Source: M55B165 sp964423265
GTDB taxonomy: Bacteria; Actinomycetota; Humimicrobiia; Humimicrobiales; Humimicrobiaceae
Assembly (NCBI GenBank): GCA_964423265.1
Contig: CAYREF010000021.1
Span: 1-32,138, forward strand
Reading direction: 5' to 3'
DNA: 32,138 nucleotides
Shown here: positions 7,753 through 15,180 of the stretch, in pieces
How the letters are laid out: each line of letters begins with the position of its first letter
Numbering within the stretch: the stretch's first letter is position 1
Notes under the pieces: generated by a model
Told to the model about the DNA's origin: nothing
Database searches by the model: none
What the model saw: only the letters and a program-made list of their open reading frames with translations
Translations under genes and position numbers: made by a program

Positions 7753-8289
7753 TTATTCCATTATTCCAAATTTTCCAGAAATTGGATCCCTGAATAATTC
7801 CCATCTTGGAGGGTAATAAGAAAAAAGGCTAAATGCTAATACCTCTATAATCAACAAGATTATCCCAATTACTTGCATCCATGCATGGTATCTCCTCCCA
7901 GAAATTATCCTATAGCTTGTCAGTTGTGCAACTACTATAGCTATTGAAAATATTAAAATATCGGCCACTAAATTATTTTCTCCTGTAATAAAAATATATA
8001 AATAAAAAAGAGCAGGTATTAGGAAAGCAATGACTAGGTAGGATATGGATTTAGCAAAAAGAAAGGCTTTTATTTTTCTGCCAAAAGCAAAAAATTCAAT
8101 AATTCCAAATATAAAAGCTGGCCAGAAGCCGATTTTAATATGTTCCCAGGTACTTTCATTAACAGCCCCGATTACAGCTATAGGTTTTAAGTAACCGCTC
8201 ATCTCATATATGAAATGGAATAATGCACCAACAAGGAAAATAAAAACCATTCCTGCCATTTCCCAAATTAAAATTCTTTTCTTTCTCAA
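7753..8289 (-). CDS. DUF6512-like integral membrane protein
   Basis: A 178-residue hydrophobic protein with about five membrane helices (near residues 8-27, 50-68, 78-103, 107-125 and 137-157). The conserved-looking loop VNESTWEHIKIGFWPAF after the first helix is what I associate with DUF6512 proteins of Clostridia-like bacteria; no biochemical function is known. Translation starts at a TTG (8289) with AGAAGGA seven to eight bases upstream. It sits 12 bases after the dsrE-like gene and 70 bases before mscL, so co-transcription with both is likely. Membrane location is secure, role unknown. Confidence 0.72.
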   Translation of the reverse strand: MRKKRILIWEMAGMVFIFLVGALFHFIYEMSGYLKPIAVIGAVNESTWEHIKIGFWPAFIFGIIEFFAFGRKIKAFLFAKSISYLVIAFLIPALFYLYIFITGENNLVADILIFSIAIVVAQLTSYRIISGRRYHAWMQVIGIILLIIEVLAFSLFSYYPPRWELFRDPISGKFGIME

Positions 8290-8301
8290 ACTACAGTCCT
8301 T

Positions 8302-8649
8302 CTAAAAAGTTATTACTTTTCTTCCTTCCTTCAAATATTTGGTTAAAGGTTCCCCCATATATTTTACATCAACACCTAATTCTTCCAATTTCTTGCTAAT
8401 TCCATAGTTATCTGAACATTTTTTACAGGCCTCTAATTTTATGCCCAATTCCTTAATTCGAGTAATATATTCCTGAAGCTCAAAATCCTGGCTAAGTAAA
8501 TTTCCAGAAGGCCCCCAAATGATCAGGGTTATATCTTCCCACCATCCCTTCTTTTTTGAATTAAATGTATAAAGTAACGTCATCTCCTTTGCAACTTCCC
8601 TATCAGCGCTAGACCATATAACCACTAATTTTTCATTAGCATTAACCAT
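8302..8649 (-). CDS. DsrE-family sulfur-carrier-like protein
   Basis: A 115-residue single-domain alpha/beta protein of the DsrE/DsrF-like family: KLVVIWSSADREVAKEMTLL at the N-terminus, ITLIIWGPSGNLLSQD in the middle, then LEACKKCSDNYGISKKLEELGVDVKYMGEPLTKYLKEG. A Cys pair (CKKC) lies where related proteins carry a persulfide-forming cysteine, so a role in sulfur relay or redox response is possible (inference). AAGGAAGGATA directly before the ATG is a strong ribosome site. It is the first gene of the directon that ends with heliorhodopsin. Confidence 0.82.
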   Translation of the reverse strand: MVNANEKLVVIWSSADREVAKEMTLLYTFNSKKKGWWEDITLIIWGPSGNLLSQDFELQEYITRIKELGIKLEACKKCSDNYGISKKLEELGVDVKYMGEPLTKYLKEGRKVITF

Positions 8650-8917
8650 TATCCTTCCTTTCCCTCAATTGACATATATTTATAATAATACATTTATAAA
8701 AATTTATTATAAGTATTTTTCTCAATTAATTTCCAATAAACTGCATGTTCTGCTATTTATCCCTAAAAAAATCTAATTATTAGTTAAAATACATAAAAGT
8801 AAAACTTTTTAAGCTATTATGAGTCTATTTATAAGTAAGATGTGCAGACTTTACTTTAATGGTCTGGTCTGTCAAAATTAACAAAAAGAATTAATAATTC
8901 GGAGGTAAGAGAAATAA
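8650..8917. other. divergent promoter region between dsrE-like and radical SAM genes
   Basis: A 268-base, very AT-rich region with several TATAAT-like boxes. The best minus-strand candidate is TATAAT near 8707-8712 with TTGGAA 19 bases upstream, serving the dsrE-heliorhodopsin unit. Short imperfect inverted repeats (AAGTAA/TTACTT, CAGAC/GTCTG around 8833-8872) lie on the radical SAM side. No firm operator can be assigned. Confidence 0.3.
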
Positions 8918-8936
8918 ATGGAAGAAATAAATGGAA
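8911..8936 (+). repeat. 13-bp perfect tandem duplication over the start codon
   Basis: GAAATAAATGGAA occurs twice in a row (8911-8923 and 8924-8936). Each copy contains an ATG: 8918 is in frame with the radical SAM protein, while 8931 is in another frame and stops after six codons. Confidence 0.9.
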
Positions 8937-10417
8937 GAAAAAAAATATTAATGGTATATCCTCAATACCAGGATACATTCTGGAGCTTTAAAAGAATATT
9001 AAAATTCATAAATAAAAAATCAGCATTCCCACCTTTGGGTTTGCTTACTGTTTCATCAATGCTCCCCAAGAATTGGGAGAAAAAGCTGGTGGACCTAAAT
9101 TTTGAAAGCTTAACAGAAGAAAATATTCTATGGGCAGATTTTGTTTTTATTAGCGCAATGATAGTACAGAAAGATTCAGCAGATAAAGTAATAGAAAAAG
9201 TCCAGAATCTTAATAAGCCTGTTGTATGCGGTGGCCCATTATTTACTACAGGATGGGAAAAATATCTGCATGCAGAACACCTTTTTATTGGGGAAGCAGA
9301 AGATACTATACCTGAATTTATAGAGGATGTGAAAGAAGGTAACCTTAAGAAAAAATATAAGCCAGGTGATTTTCCAAAAATAGAGAAGTCGCCCGTGCCT
9401 GACTGGGATCTTATAGACATAAATAAATATAACTCTCTTTGCATCCAATTCTCAAGGGGATGCCCATTTAACTGTGAATTCTGTGACGTAGTGAAACTAA
9501 ACGGCAGAGTTCCCAGGACAAAAACTAAAGAACAGTTAATTAGTGAACTTGATGCTATATATGATTCCGGCTGGCGGGGAGGCGTATTTTTTGTTGATGA
9601 TAACTTTATAGGCAATAAATCACTGCTCAAAAAGAAACATCTACCTACCTTGGTAGATTGGCAGAAAAGGAAAAACTATCCATTTTCATTCAATACCCAG
9701 GCATCTATCAATTTAGCTGATGATGACAAATTAATGGAGCTTATGAGTGATTCAGGATTTACGGCAGTATTTGTAGGAATCGAAACCCCGGACCCAATGG
9801 GATTAAAAGAATGCAGCAAATACCAAAACCAAAATAGGGATCTTGTAGAGTCAGTTCAGAAATTACAACGGGCAGGCATGGAAGTCCAGGGTGGATTCAT
9901 AGTAGGCTTTGACAGTGACACACCCTCTATTTTCCAGAAGCAAATTGATTTTATCCAACAGAGCGGAATTGTAACTGCAATGGTAGGGGTGTTAAATGCA
10001 TTACCTAAAACAAGGCTATATCAGAGAATGAAAGAAACCAAGAGGCTTCTTCATGATACAAATGCCAATAATACTAACTTGTTATCTTTAAACTTTATGC
10101 CCAAGATGGGCAAGAAACCTCTAATAGAGGGTTATAAGAAGATAATAAATACAATTTACTCGCCAAAATCCTATTATGAAAGGATAAAAATATTTATCCA
10201 AAATTACAAGCCGCCACAGAGGGGATTTCAAAAATTAAAGTGGCATCATATAAAAGCTTTATTTTCCTCAATCTGGTTTTTGGGGGTAAAAGATAAGGGA
10301 AGAAAATATTATTGGCAATTACTCTTATGGAGCTTATTCAGGCATCCGAAAAAATTGCCTTATGCTATTGGCTTTTCATTAACCGGTCTACATTTCAGGT
10401 CAATATTTTCTTCTTAG
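8918..10417 (+). CDS. B12-binding-domain radical SAM protein (DUF4070 / HpnP-like)
   Basis: A 499-residue protein. Residues 8-145 form a cobalamin-binding Rossmann domain (ILMVYPQYQDTFWS, PPLGLLTVSSML, VVCGGPLF). The radical SAM core begins LCIQFSRGCPFNCEFCDVV with the CX3CX2C cluster ligands C182, C186 and C189, followed by FFVDDNFIGN and FVGIETPDPMGLKECSKYQN. The C-terminal ~170 residues resemble DUF4070, found in B12-dependent radical SAM enzymes related to the hopanoid C-2 methylase HpnP. The substrate here is unknown, and nothing nearby suggests hopanoid synthesis. GGAGG is present but 12 bases from the ATG, and the start region carries a 13-bp tandem duplication. It diverges from the dsrE-heliorhodopsin directon. 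Confidence 0.9.
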   Translation: MEEINGRKKILMVYPQYQDTFWSFKRILKFINKKSAFPPLGLLTVSSMLPKNWEKKLVDLNFESLTEENILWADFVFISAMIVQKDSADKVIEKVQNLNKPVVCGGPLFTTGWEKYLHAEHLFIGEAEDTIPEFIEDVKEGNLKKKYKPGDFPKIEKSPVPDWDLIDINKYNSLCIQFSRGCPFNCEFCDVVKLNGRVPRTKTKEQLISELDAIYDSGWRGGVFFVDDNFIGNKSLLKKKHLPTLVDWQKRKNYPFSFNTQASINLADDDKLMELMSDSGFTAVFVGIETPDPMGLKECSKYQNQNRDLVESVQKLQRAGMEVQGGFIVGFDSDTPSIFQKQIDFIQQSGIVTAMVGVLNALPKTRLYQRMKETKRLLHDTNANNTNLLSLNFMPKMGKKPLIEGYKKIINTIYSPKSYYERIKIFIQNYKPPQRGFQKLKWHHIKALFSSIWFLGVKDKGRKYYWQLLLWSLFRHPKKLPYAIGFSLTGLHFRSIFSS

Positions 10418-10768
10418 CTAAGCTTTAAGTTAGTGCCTGAAACAATTATAAAATAAATAGTAGCCCCTATGAACTATTGGCTCACCATAAAAGAGGATAC
10501 TTCTATATCCATATATATCATTTATAATATGCTCAAAGGATAGAAGGCAACTATCAAAAAAATAATATTTTGTAATATATATATAATAGTTATATAATAA
10601 TGAAAACATGGTAGATATGTAATAAATTCATAGGCATTCAAAGTAGCATAATTGATCTAGTTATTCTAATTTCAAAACAGAAATAATGGAGGGGAATTGA
10701 AGAAGCTGCTAAGAATGCTGATAGTTCTAAGGTCTTTTTTTGGCATCAGTGCCACCGTAAGATGGTAA
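10418..10768. other. AT-rich intergenic stretch with a possible gene-start remnant
   Basis: About 350 bases without an established gene, lying between two convergent genes. The middle is extremely AT-rich (TA-repeat-like around 10560-10600). At 10690-10694 a strong GGAGGGG-type site precedes TTG AAG AAG CTG CTA at 10697, opening a 23-codon frame (start LKKLLRMLIVLRSFF after the TTG) that stops at 10766-10768, touching the TPR gene's stop. It looks like the start of a membrane or exported protein cut off early. A small palindrome, TGGCA-TCAG-TGCCA, lies at 10741-10754. Confidence 0.3.
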
Positions 10769-12568
10769 TCATTGGGATTTTTTTAAAGCTTCGTTGGACT
10801 CTGTTGCCCTATTTTGTCTACCAAGGCACATACTCAAATTATACCACGCACTCTTATAGCCTTCATCTATTTTTATCGCTTCCTTAAATAATTTTTCTGC
10901 TTCTTCTAATCTGTTTAGCTTGAACATGCAGGCACCTTTGTTATTCCAAGCTTCCTTATAATTTCCATCAATCCTTATAGCATTTCCAAAGGCATCTGCC
11001 GCTTCATCAAATTTTTTTTGCTCTCCCAGCACAATTCCCAAATGATACCACAACTTTCTATCTTCTGGAGATTCACCAATTGCTTTTTTTATGACAGCTT
11101 CAGCATCAGGTAATTTATTTTTTTTAGTATAAAGAAGGGCCAGGTAAAATAAGGCGTCTTTATCCTTACTGTTAATAACAAGGACTTTTTTAAATACCTC
11201 AATAGCTTTTTTTAATTTATTTTGCTTAAACAAGCTAATGCCCAGCTCGGTTAGGATTTCTGGATTATCTTCCCCGTCCTCCAGGAGGGTGGTAAAGATA
11301 TTTTCAGCTTTCTCAAAGCGGTCAATTTTTAAATAGCTTTTACCTTCAAAAAGTAAAAAATTTCCCTTTTTTTTGCTTTTTGGCAAGTCCTCAACCAATT
11401 TTATTACTTCTTCGTACTTCTCCTGCATAAATAAACTTTCTGCCAGCATCAGCCTTGAGTCTATTTCACTTTCATTTATTTCCAGAACCCTTTTGAAATA
11501 TTTTTCTGCTTTTGAATAATTGCCCAGATTAAAGTATATTTTCCCCAGCATAATTAAGGCTTTTAGATTTCTTTCATCCTTTCCGGTTATCTGATTTAAA
11601 TAATGGGTTGCTTCCTTGTAATTCTTTTGCTTAAATAAAATTTGGGAATATTTATAAAGAATGTCCTTATCTTTATCATCTATTTTTAAGGAAGCCCTGT
11701 AAGCATTTTTTGCTTCCTCTATTTTACCCTGTTTTAGCAAAAGGAGACCCAGATTGTCCCACACCTGCTTTTCCTGGCCATCTATGATTAATACTTCAGT
11801 AAATATGTTTGCCGCCCTGCTGTAGTCTTCCCGCTTAGCAGTAGCCAAGCCATTACTCAACATAGCTTCTTTTATATCCACTAGTAGCTCGGAACATTTT
11901 TTAAAAGCTATTTCTGCTTCCTTAAAATTATTATCCTCAAAATTGGTAAAAGCATAATTTTTTATCAACTCTAAGAACTTTTTATCTATCTCTATAGTCT
12001 TTGAAAACAATTTTTCAGCTTTTTCGTATTTCTTCTGGTTAAAAATTTCAATGCCAAAATTTATCCATTCCCTTCTTATATCTTTTTTGGATTCAGCAGC
12101 TACTTTCTTCAGTGACTTTTCATAAGCAGCAAATTGCTTGGTTAGCCTTATTTCGTTTATAAAATCTGCCCAATAACTATAGTAGTCATCCACAATATCC
12201 TTAAGCGCCTTATATCCCTTTTCTTCATTATAGTCAACATCTTCAAGAATAAAATCATTAAATACTTCTATAGATGATTTAAAAAGTTCCTCGGCCTGCT
12301 TAAACATTCCCAGCCTACTATATACAATTCCCAGATTATATTTAGCCTTCTGGAAATCTTCCCGAATATCCAATGCTTTAAGGAGAAGACTTTTAGCTCC
12401 CTCGTATTCTTCTTGCCTTATCAAGGCTATAGCCAAATTGTAGTAGTATATGGGATTATTTTGGTTTGAGTTAATGACTTTTCTAAAATATTCTTCTGAC
12501 AGCTTCTCCTTACCCTGTTTTGCTAGGCAATAGCCAATGTAGTTATAAATTAAATATATGCTTTCCAT
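10769..12568 (-). CDS. large tetratricopeptide-repeat (TPR) protein
   Basis: A 599-residue protein made almost wholly of TPR units of about 34 residues. Typical helices recur: SEEYFRKVINSNQNNPIYYY near the start, AKYNLGIVYSRLGMFKQAEE, VWDNLGLLLLKQGKIEEAKN, LWYHLGIVLGEQKKFDEAAD and AWNNKGACMFKLNRLEEAEK. Roughly 14-16 units are present, with a less regular stretch near residues 110-170. There is no signal peptide or membrane helix and no fused catalytic domain, so it should be a cytoplasmic scaffold. AAGGAAAA precedes the ATG. The gene stands alone on the minus strand, and its partner cannot be inferred from position. Confidence 0.93.
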   Translation of the reverse strand: MESIYLIYNYIGYCLAKQGKEKLSEEYFRKVINSNQNNPIYYYNLAIALIRQEEYEGAKSLLLKALDIREDFQKAKYNLGIVYSRLGMFKQAEELFKSSIEVFNDFILEDVDYNEEKGYKALKDIVDDYYSYWADFINEIRLTKQFAAYEKSLKKVAAESKKDIRREWINFGIEIFNQKKYEKAEKLFSKTIEIDKKFLELIKNYAFTNFEDNNFKEAEIAFKKCSELLVDIKEAMLSNGLATAKREDYSRAANIFTEVLIIDGQEKQVWDNLGLLLLKQGKIEEAKNAYRASLKIDDKDKDILYKYSQILFKQKNYKEATHYLNQITGKDERNLKALIMLGKIYFNLGNYSKAEKYFKRVLEINESEIDSRLMLAESLFMQEKYEEVIKLVEDLPKSKKKGNFLLFEGKSYLKIDRFEKAENIFTTLLEDGEDNPEILTELGISLFKQNKLKKAIEVFKKVLVINSKDKDALFYLALLYTKKNKLPDAEAVIKKAIGESPEDRKLWYHLGIVLGEQKKFDEAADAFGNAIRIDGNYKEAWNNKGACMFKLNRLEEAEKLFKEAIKIDEGYKSAWYNLSMCLGRQNRATESNEALKKSQ

Positions 12569-12945
12569 TTTTCCTTATTTTTATTATTACAAGTATAATA
12601 TAGAAAAAACAAATATTTTTAAATATCTTCATAACTTTTTTTGAGTAAAATATACTTTCTAGGCAGGTAAAGTACTACTTCAGTCCCGATTGAAATATAA
12701 TATAAATTAAGTAGAAAGAAAAAAATCCAATATTTGATGATAATAGGCATTATACAAGGAAATAATTTAGTTTTCATGGCAGCTAAAAGGTTTCTAAATT
12801 AAAATCGGCATATATATATTCGAAGAGGGCTGGGCATGGCTGCCAAAAAATATAATAATTAAGTTTTTAACTAATGCTCCCATTTTTTTGGAATTATTTT
12901 CTTATTAAAAGTCTTCTTAAATTACTAAAATAGGAGCATTTAGCC
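12569..12945. other. intergenic stretch with inverted repeats
   Basis: About 377 AT-rich bases between two minus-strand genes, with no gene seen. It holds a long-armed inverted repeat at 12873-12940 (listed separately) and a seven-base inverted pair, TGGCAGC (12777-12783) and GCTGCCA (12839-12845). It must also contain the promoter of the TPR gene; no clear -35/-10 pair stands out. Confidence 0.4.
12873..12940. repeat. inverted repeat downstream of the 87-residue orphan gene
   Basis: AATGCTCCCATTTT (12873-12886) and AAAATAGGAGCATT (12927-12940) are complementary at 13 of 14 positions, separated by 40 bases. The repeat begins five bases past the stop of the minus-strand orphan gene, so it may fold at the 3' end of that transcript as a processing or termination structure. 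The following sequence has only a weak U-tract. Confidence 0.6.
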
Positions 12946-13209
12946 TTATAACTCGTACTCTGAAGTATGCTGAATAATGCCGGTGAGATCTTCAATTATT
13001 TTTATATAATTTTGTTTTTCCATCTCAGATGCCAAATCACCAGCCGAAACTTTTACAAACCTGCCCTTTTCATTAATTATATCCCCGGCAATATTATCCA
13101 GTTCTTTTGGGCTGAACCTTGTTTCTATAAGCCATTTCTTACTGTCATTTATATCCATTTCCTCATAATCTAATATATCAATTTCATAAACCATTTTAGT
13201 GGCGTCCAT
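12946..13209 (-). CDS. hypothetical acidic 87-residue protein
   Basis: I do not recognise this protein. It is small, acidic and apparently soluble (start MDATKMVYEIDILDYEEMD; middle KKWLIETRFSPKELDNIAGD; end GIIQHTSEYEL), with no cysteines or membrane helix. GGGAGG lies eight bases before the ATG, an excellent ribosome site that supports it being real. It follows the CAP-domain gene by 43 bases on the same strand, so it is probably co-transcribed and under the same RNA leader. Function unknown. Confidence 0.7.
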   Translation of the reverse strand: MDATKMVYEIDILDYEEMDINDSKKWLIETRFSPKELDNIAGDIINEKGRFVKVSAGDLASEMEKQNYIKIIEDLTGIIQHTSEYEL

Positions 13210-13252
13210 TTTTGATCCTCCCTTCTCAACAATAAAAAAAATAAAATTTATA

Positions 13253-13981
13253 TTAATTAATAAATACTGTAGTCAACACTTTCCTGCCATCATTTTCAAT
13301 AACCCCAACGCCAATCTTTTTATAGACTCTTCTCAGGATATTGGCTTTATGAGTAGGGCTATTCATCCATGCATTTACAAAAGCTTCAGCAGTTCCTGCT
13401 GCTGCAGGTTTGGAATGAGCCAAGTTTTCCCCTGCGTTTGCATAATTTATGCTGTTAGCTTTTAATATATCAAAAATATTTTGACCATCTGGATTATAAT
13501 GGGAAAAGTAATTCCTGCTTAACATGTCCGAACTTCTGGACCTGGCAATGTCAGTTAAAATTTGGGAAGGCACTAAAGCATCCAACCCATTTTCAGTCCT
13601 GATACTGTTAATCCATTCTAAAATTTGCTGCTCATAATTATTTAAATTTGCATCTCCTGCTTCTATGCTACTTTGGAGGATAGCCCCACCTTCACTATTT
13701 CCTTTTACATTAGTATTTCCTTTTGCTGAATAGCTGTCCAGATTATTGGAAATATCTTCAAATAGGTCTGATGGCCTTATTCTCCCCGGCTCTGTACCGT
13801 AATTTAAATATGCAATTTCAAGCTCTGCATTTTCATATTTTATAATACTTGTGTTCTCTGAAATTAAATTATTCTCTATTTTATTTGTAAAACCGCTTAT
13901 GGATAGAAATGTAACTCCAAATATTGATAATATCACTGCAAAAAATATAGAAAGAAATATTTTGTTTTTAAATATCTTCAT
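13253..13981 (-). CDS. CAP-domain (SCP/PR1-like) membrane-anchored extracellular protein
   Basis: A 242-residue protein. Residues 8-30 are a hydrophobic signal anchor (or uncleaved signal peptide), followed by a low-complexity Ser/Asn/Glu linker to about 113. A bacterial CAP domain follows (115-242), with H161 in NYFSHYNPDG, E185 in NAGENLAHS and H211 in SPTHKANILRRVYKKIGVGV, the residues that line the CAP cleft. Such proteins act outside the cell in wall, spore or adhesion contexts; exact activity is mostly unknown. GGGGG six bases before the ATG directly follows the U-tract of an intrinsic terminator, so expression should depend on read-through of the leader (13993-14131). Confidence 0.9.
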   Translation of the reverse strand: MKIFKNKIFLSIFFAVILSIFGVTFLSISGFTNKIENNLISENTSIIKYENAELEIAYLNYGTEPGRIRPSDLFEDISNNLDSYSAKGNTNVKGNSEGGAILQSSIEAGDANLNNYEQQILEWINSIRTENGLDALVPSQILTDIARSRSSDMLSRNYFSHYNPDGQNIFDILKANSINYANAGENLAHSKPAAAGTAEAFVNAWMNSPTHKANILRRVYKKIGVGVIENDGRKVLTTVFIN

Positions 13982-13992
13982 TTTATGCCCCC

Positions 13993-14027
13993 AAATAAAA
14001 AGCCACTTAGCTAGAGGCTAAATGGCT
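13993..14027 (-). terminator. intrinsic terminator in the leader of the CAP-domain gene
   Basis: On the minus strand AGCCATTTAGC pairs with GCTAAGTGGCT (11 pairs, one G-U) around a five-base CTCTA loop, followed by TTTTTATTT. It sits immediately before the gene's GGGGG ribosome site, so it is a 5'-leader attenuator, not a gene-end terminator. Confidence 0.85.
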
Positions 14028-14046
14028 TACTTTTTCGAGAGCATGA

Positions 14047-14131
14047 AAAAAGTAATAGCCGGTTGCACCACTGGCTCATTACATTTCAGGTGCCCATACA
14101 CGAAATGTAAGTCATCGCCTCTATTACTAAA
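14047..14131 (-). promoter_or_regulatory. riboswitch-like structured RNA leader of unassigned class
   Basis: Reading the minus strand, P1 is AGTAATAG (14128-14121) with CTATTACT (14058-14051), eight pairs. Inside it, P2 is TTACATTTC/GAAATGTAA (14110-14102 with 14087-14079, nine pairs), with GTG/CAC closing its loop. P3 is AGCC/GGCT, sharing two bases with P1, with GGT/ACC stacked inside. GCACC in the P2 loop can pair with GGTGC in P3 (five pairs), suggesting a loop-loop contact. TAGAGGC at the P1 foot (14123-14117) is complementary to GCCTCTA in the downstream terminator (14018-14012), giving a mutually exclusive antiterminator. A further hairpin, TTACTTTTT/AAAAAGTAA, competes with the 3' strand of P1. 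I could not match the conserved bases to purine, SAM, c-di-GMP, c-di-AMP, fluoride, ZTP, THF or T-box classes. Ligand unknown. Confidence 0.7.
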
Positions 14132-14265
14132 GCTAAAAATATTAATTAATTTTCAAATAAACTATTAATACTTAATGTGATATAAATAGTAATATATAAA
14201 ACTACATAAGTCAAGAATTAATTTGATATAATTGTTGTTATATAAGTTATAATATATATATTATA

Positions 14266-15177
14266 CTAAGAGGAAATAGCCCGGGCCCTGAAGCTAAGGA
14301 TAATTAAAAACAAAATTAAAAAGACAGAAACAACCGCTCCTGGTAATGAAGCTTTGCTTCCAAATAAAGACAGTGCAGTTGCTGCCGCAAAACCGCCATT
14401 TTTTATGGTAGCAAATAGAATAAAGTGGCCCCTTTCTTTTGCAGGAGTATGGCTTTTTTTCAGTAAAGCTTCAATCACAAACCCCAAGCCAAAGACAGTA
14501 ATAAATGCAATAGCTGAAACTATGCCTACAACTGTTGGGTTTTTAAATAATACTTCCCGGTTTAAAGCAATAACTGCGAATATAATAATAAATAGCCCCC
14601 AATTGACAAACAATCCCCGCCATCTCTTTATAAATCTATCCAGCTTAAATTTGATAAGTATTTGTGAAATAATAAAAGGGCCAATTATCAACTCAGTTAA
14701 AATAATGATAAGCCTAACTGGCTGTATAAAATTCCCCCCAATAAAAATTAATCCTAATAGGGGTATTATTACCAGGGAAGCAAAATAAGCTCCTATAACC
14801 CCTATCAAAGAATACCTGATATTTCCTGACAGCACTCCAACAAAAGGGGCTATAGCCACACCGGGAGGCGCTGCTGCTATTACCACAAATCCATACCATA
14901 ATTGCTTATCTTCTATTAGAAGCCATGCTAATAGTAATATGACAGTGCCAAAAACTGCATAATTTAAAAAGAGAGTCCATGCAACAGGTTTTAGCAAACC
15001 CTTTCTCCACTTCATGTCTTTTAGCGGTAGCTGAGTCATAGAAACTGTCATTACTATAGCCAGAGCAGGCATGGTAAAATATTCAAGCCATGAGACTTTA
15101 TCCCCCAGCAACAAGCCTAGGGCTAAAGCCAATATAAATATGAAGTTTCTATTATTGATTAATTTAATGACACTCAT
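14266..15177 (-). CDS. SBF / bile-acid:sodium symporter-like transporter
   Basis: A 303-residue protein with nine to ten membrane helices. WLEYFTMPALAIVMTVSMTQ resembles the first discontinuous region of the BASS/SBF fold. VIAAAPPGVAIAPFVGVLSG and the later TIKNGGFAAATALSLFG are the two crossover-type motifs that line the sodium and substrate sites in this superfamily (BASS, ArsB/Acr3-like). The substrate is not predictable. The ATG lies three bases after the stop of the upstream two-TM gene without its own clear ribosome site, so translation is probably coupled to it. Downstream lies the CAP-gene leader region. Confidence 0.82.
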   Translation of the reverse strand: MSVIKLINNRNFIFILALALGLLLGDKVSWLEYFTMPALAIVMTVSMTQLPLKDMKWRKGLLKPVAWTLFLNYAVFGTVILLLAWLLIEDKQLWYGFVVIAAAPPGVAIAPFVGVLSGNIRYSLIGVIGAYFASLVIIPLLGLIFIGGNFIQPVRLIIILTELIIGPFIISQILIKFKLDRFIKRWRGLFVNWGLFIIIFAVIALNREVLFKNPTVVGIVSAIAFITVFGLGFVIEALLKKSHTPAKERGHFILFATIKNGGFAAATALSLFGSKASLPGAVVSVFLILFLIILSFRARAISS

Positions 15178-15180
15178 ATT

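Noticed and set aside
10736..10754. T7 run next to TGGCA-TCAG-TGCCA as a terminator
   Set aside because: The T-run is on the wrong side of the hairpin for the plus strand, and on the minus strand the hairpin is followed by As.
14047..14131. Assignment of the CAP-gene leader to SAM-I, cobalamin, fluoride or c-di-GMP riboswitches
   Set aside because: Short similarities exist (for example GCAACC as in SAM-I, and a GAGCCAG stretch recalling the B12 box), but the rest of each consensus and the expected helices are missing.
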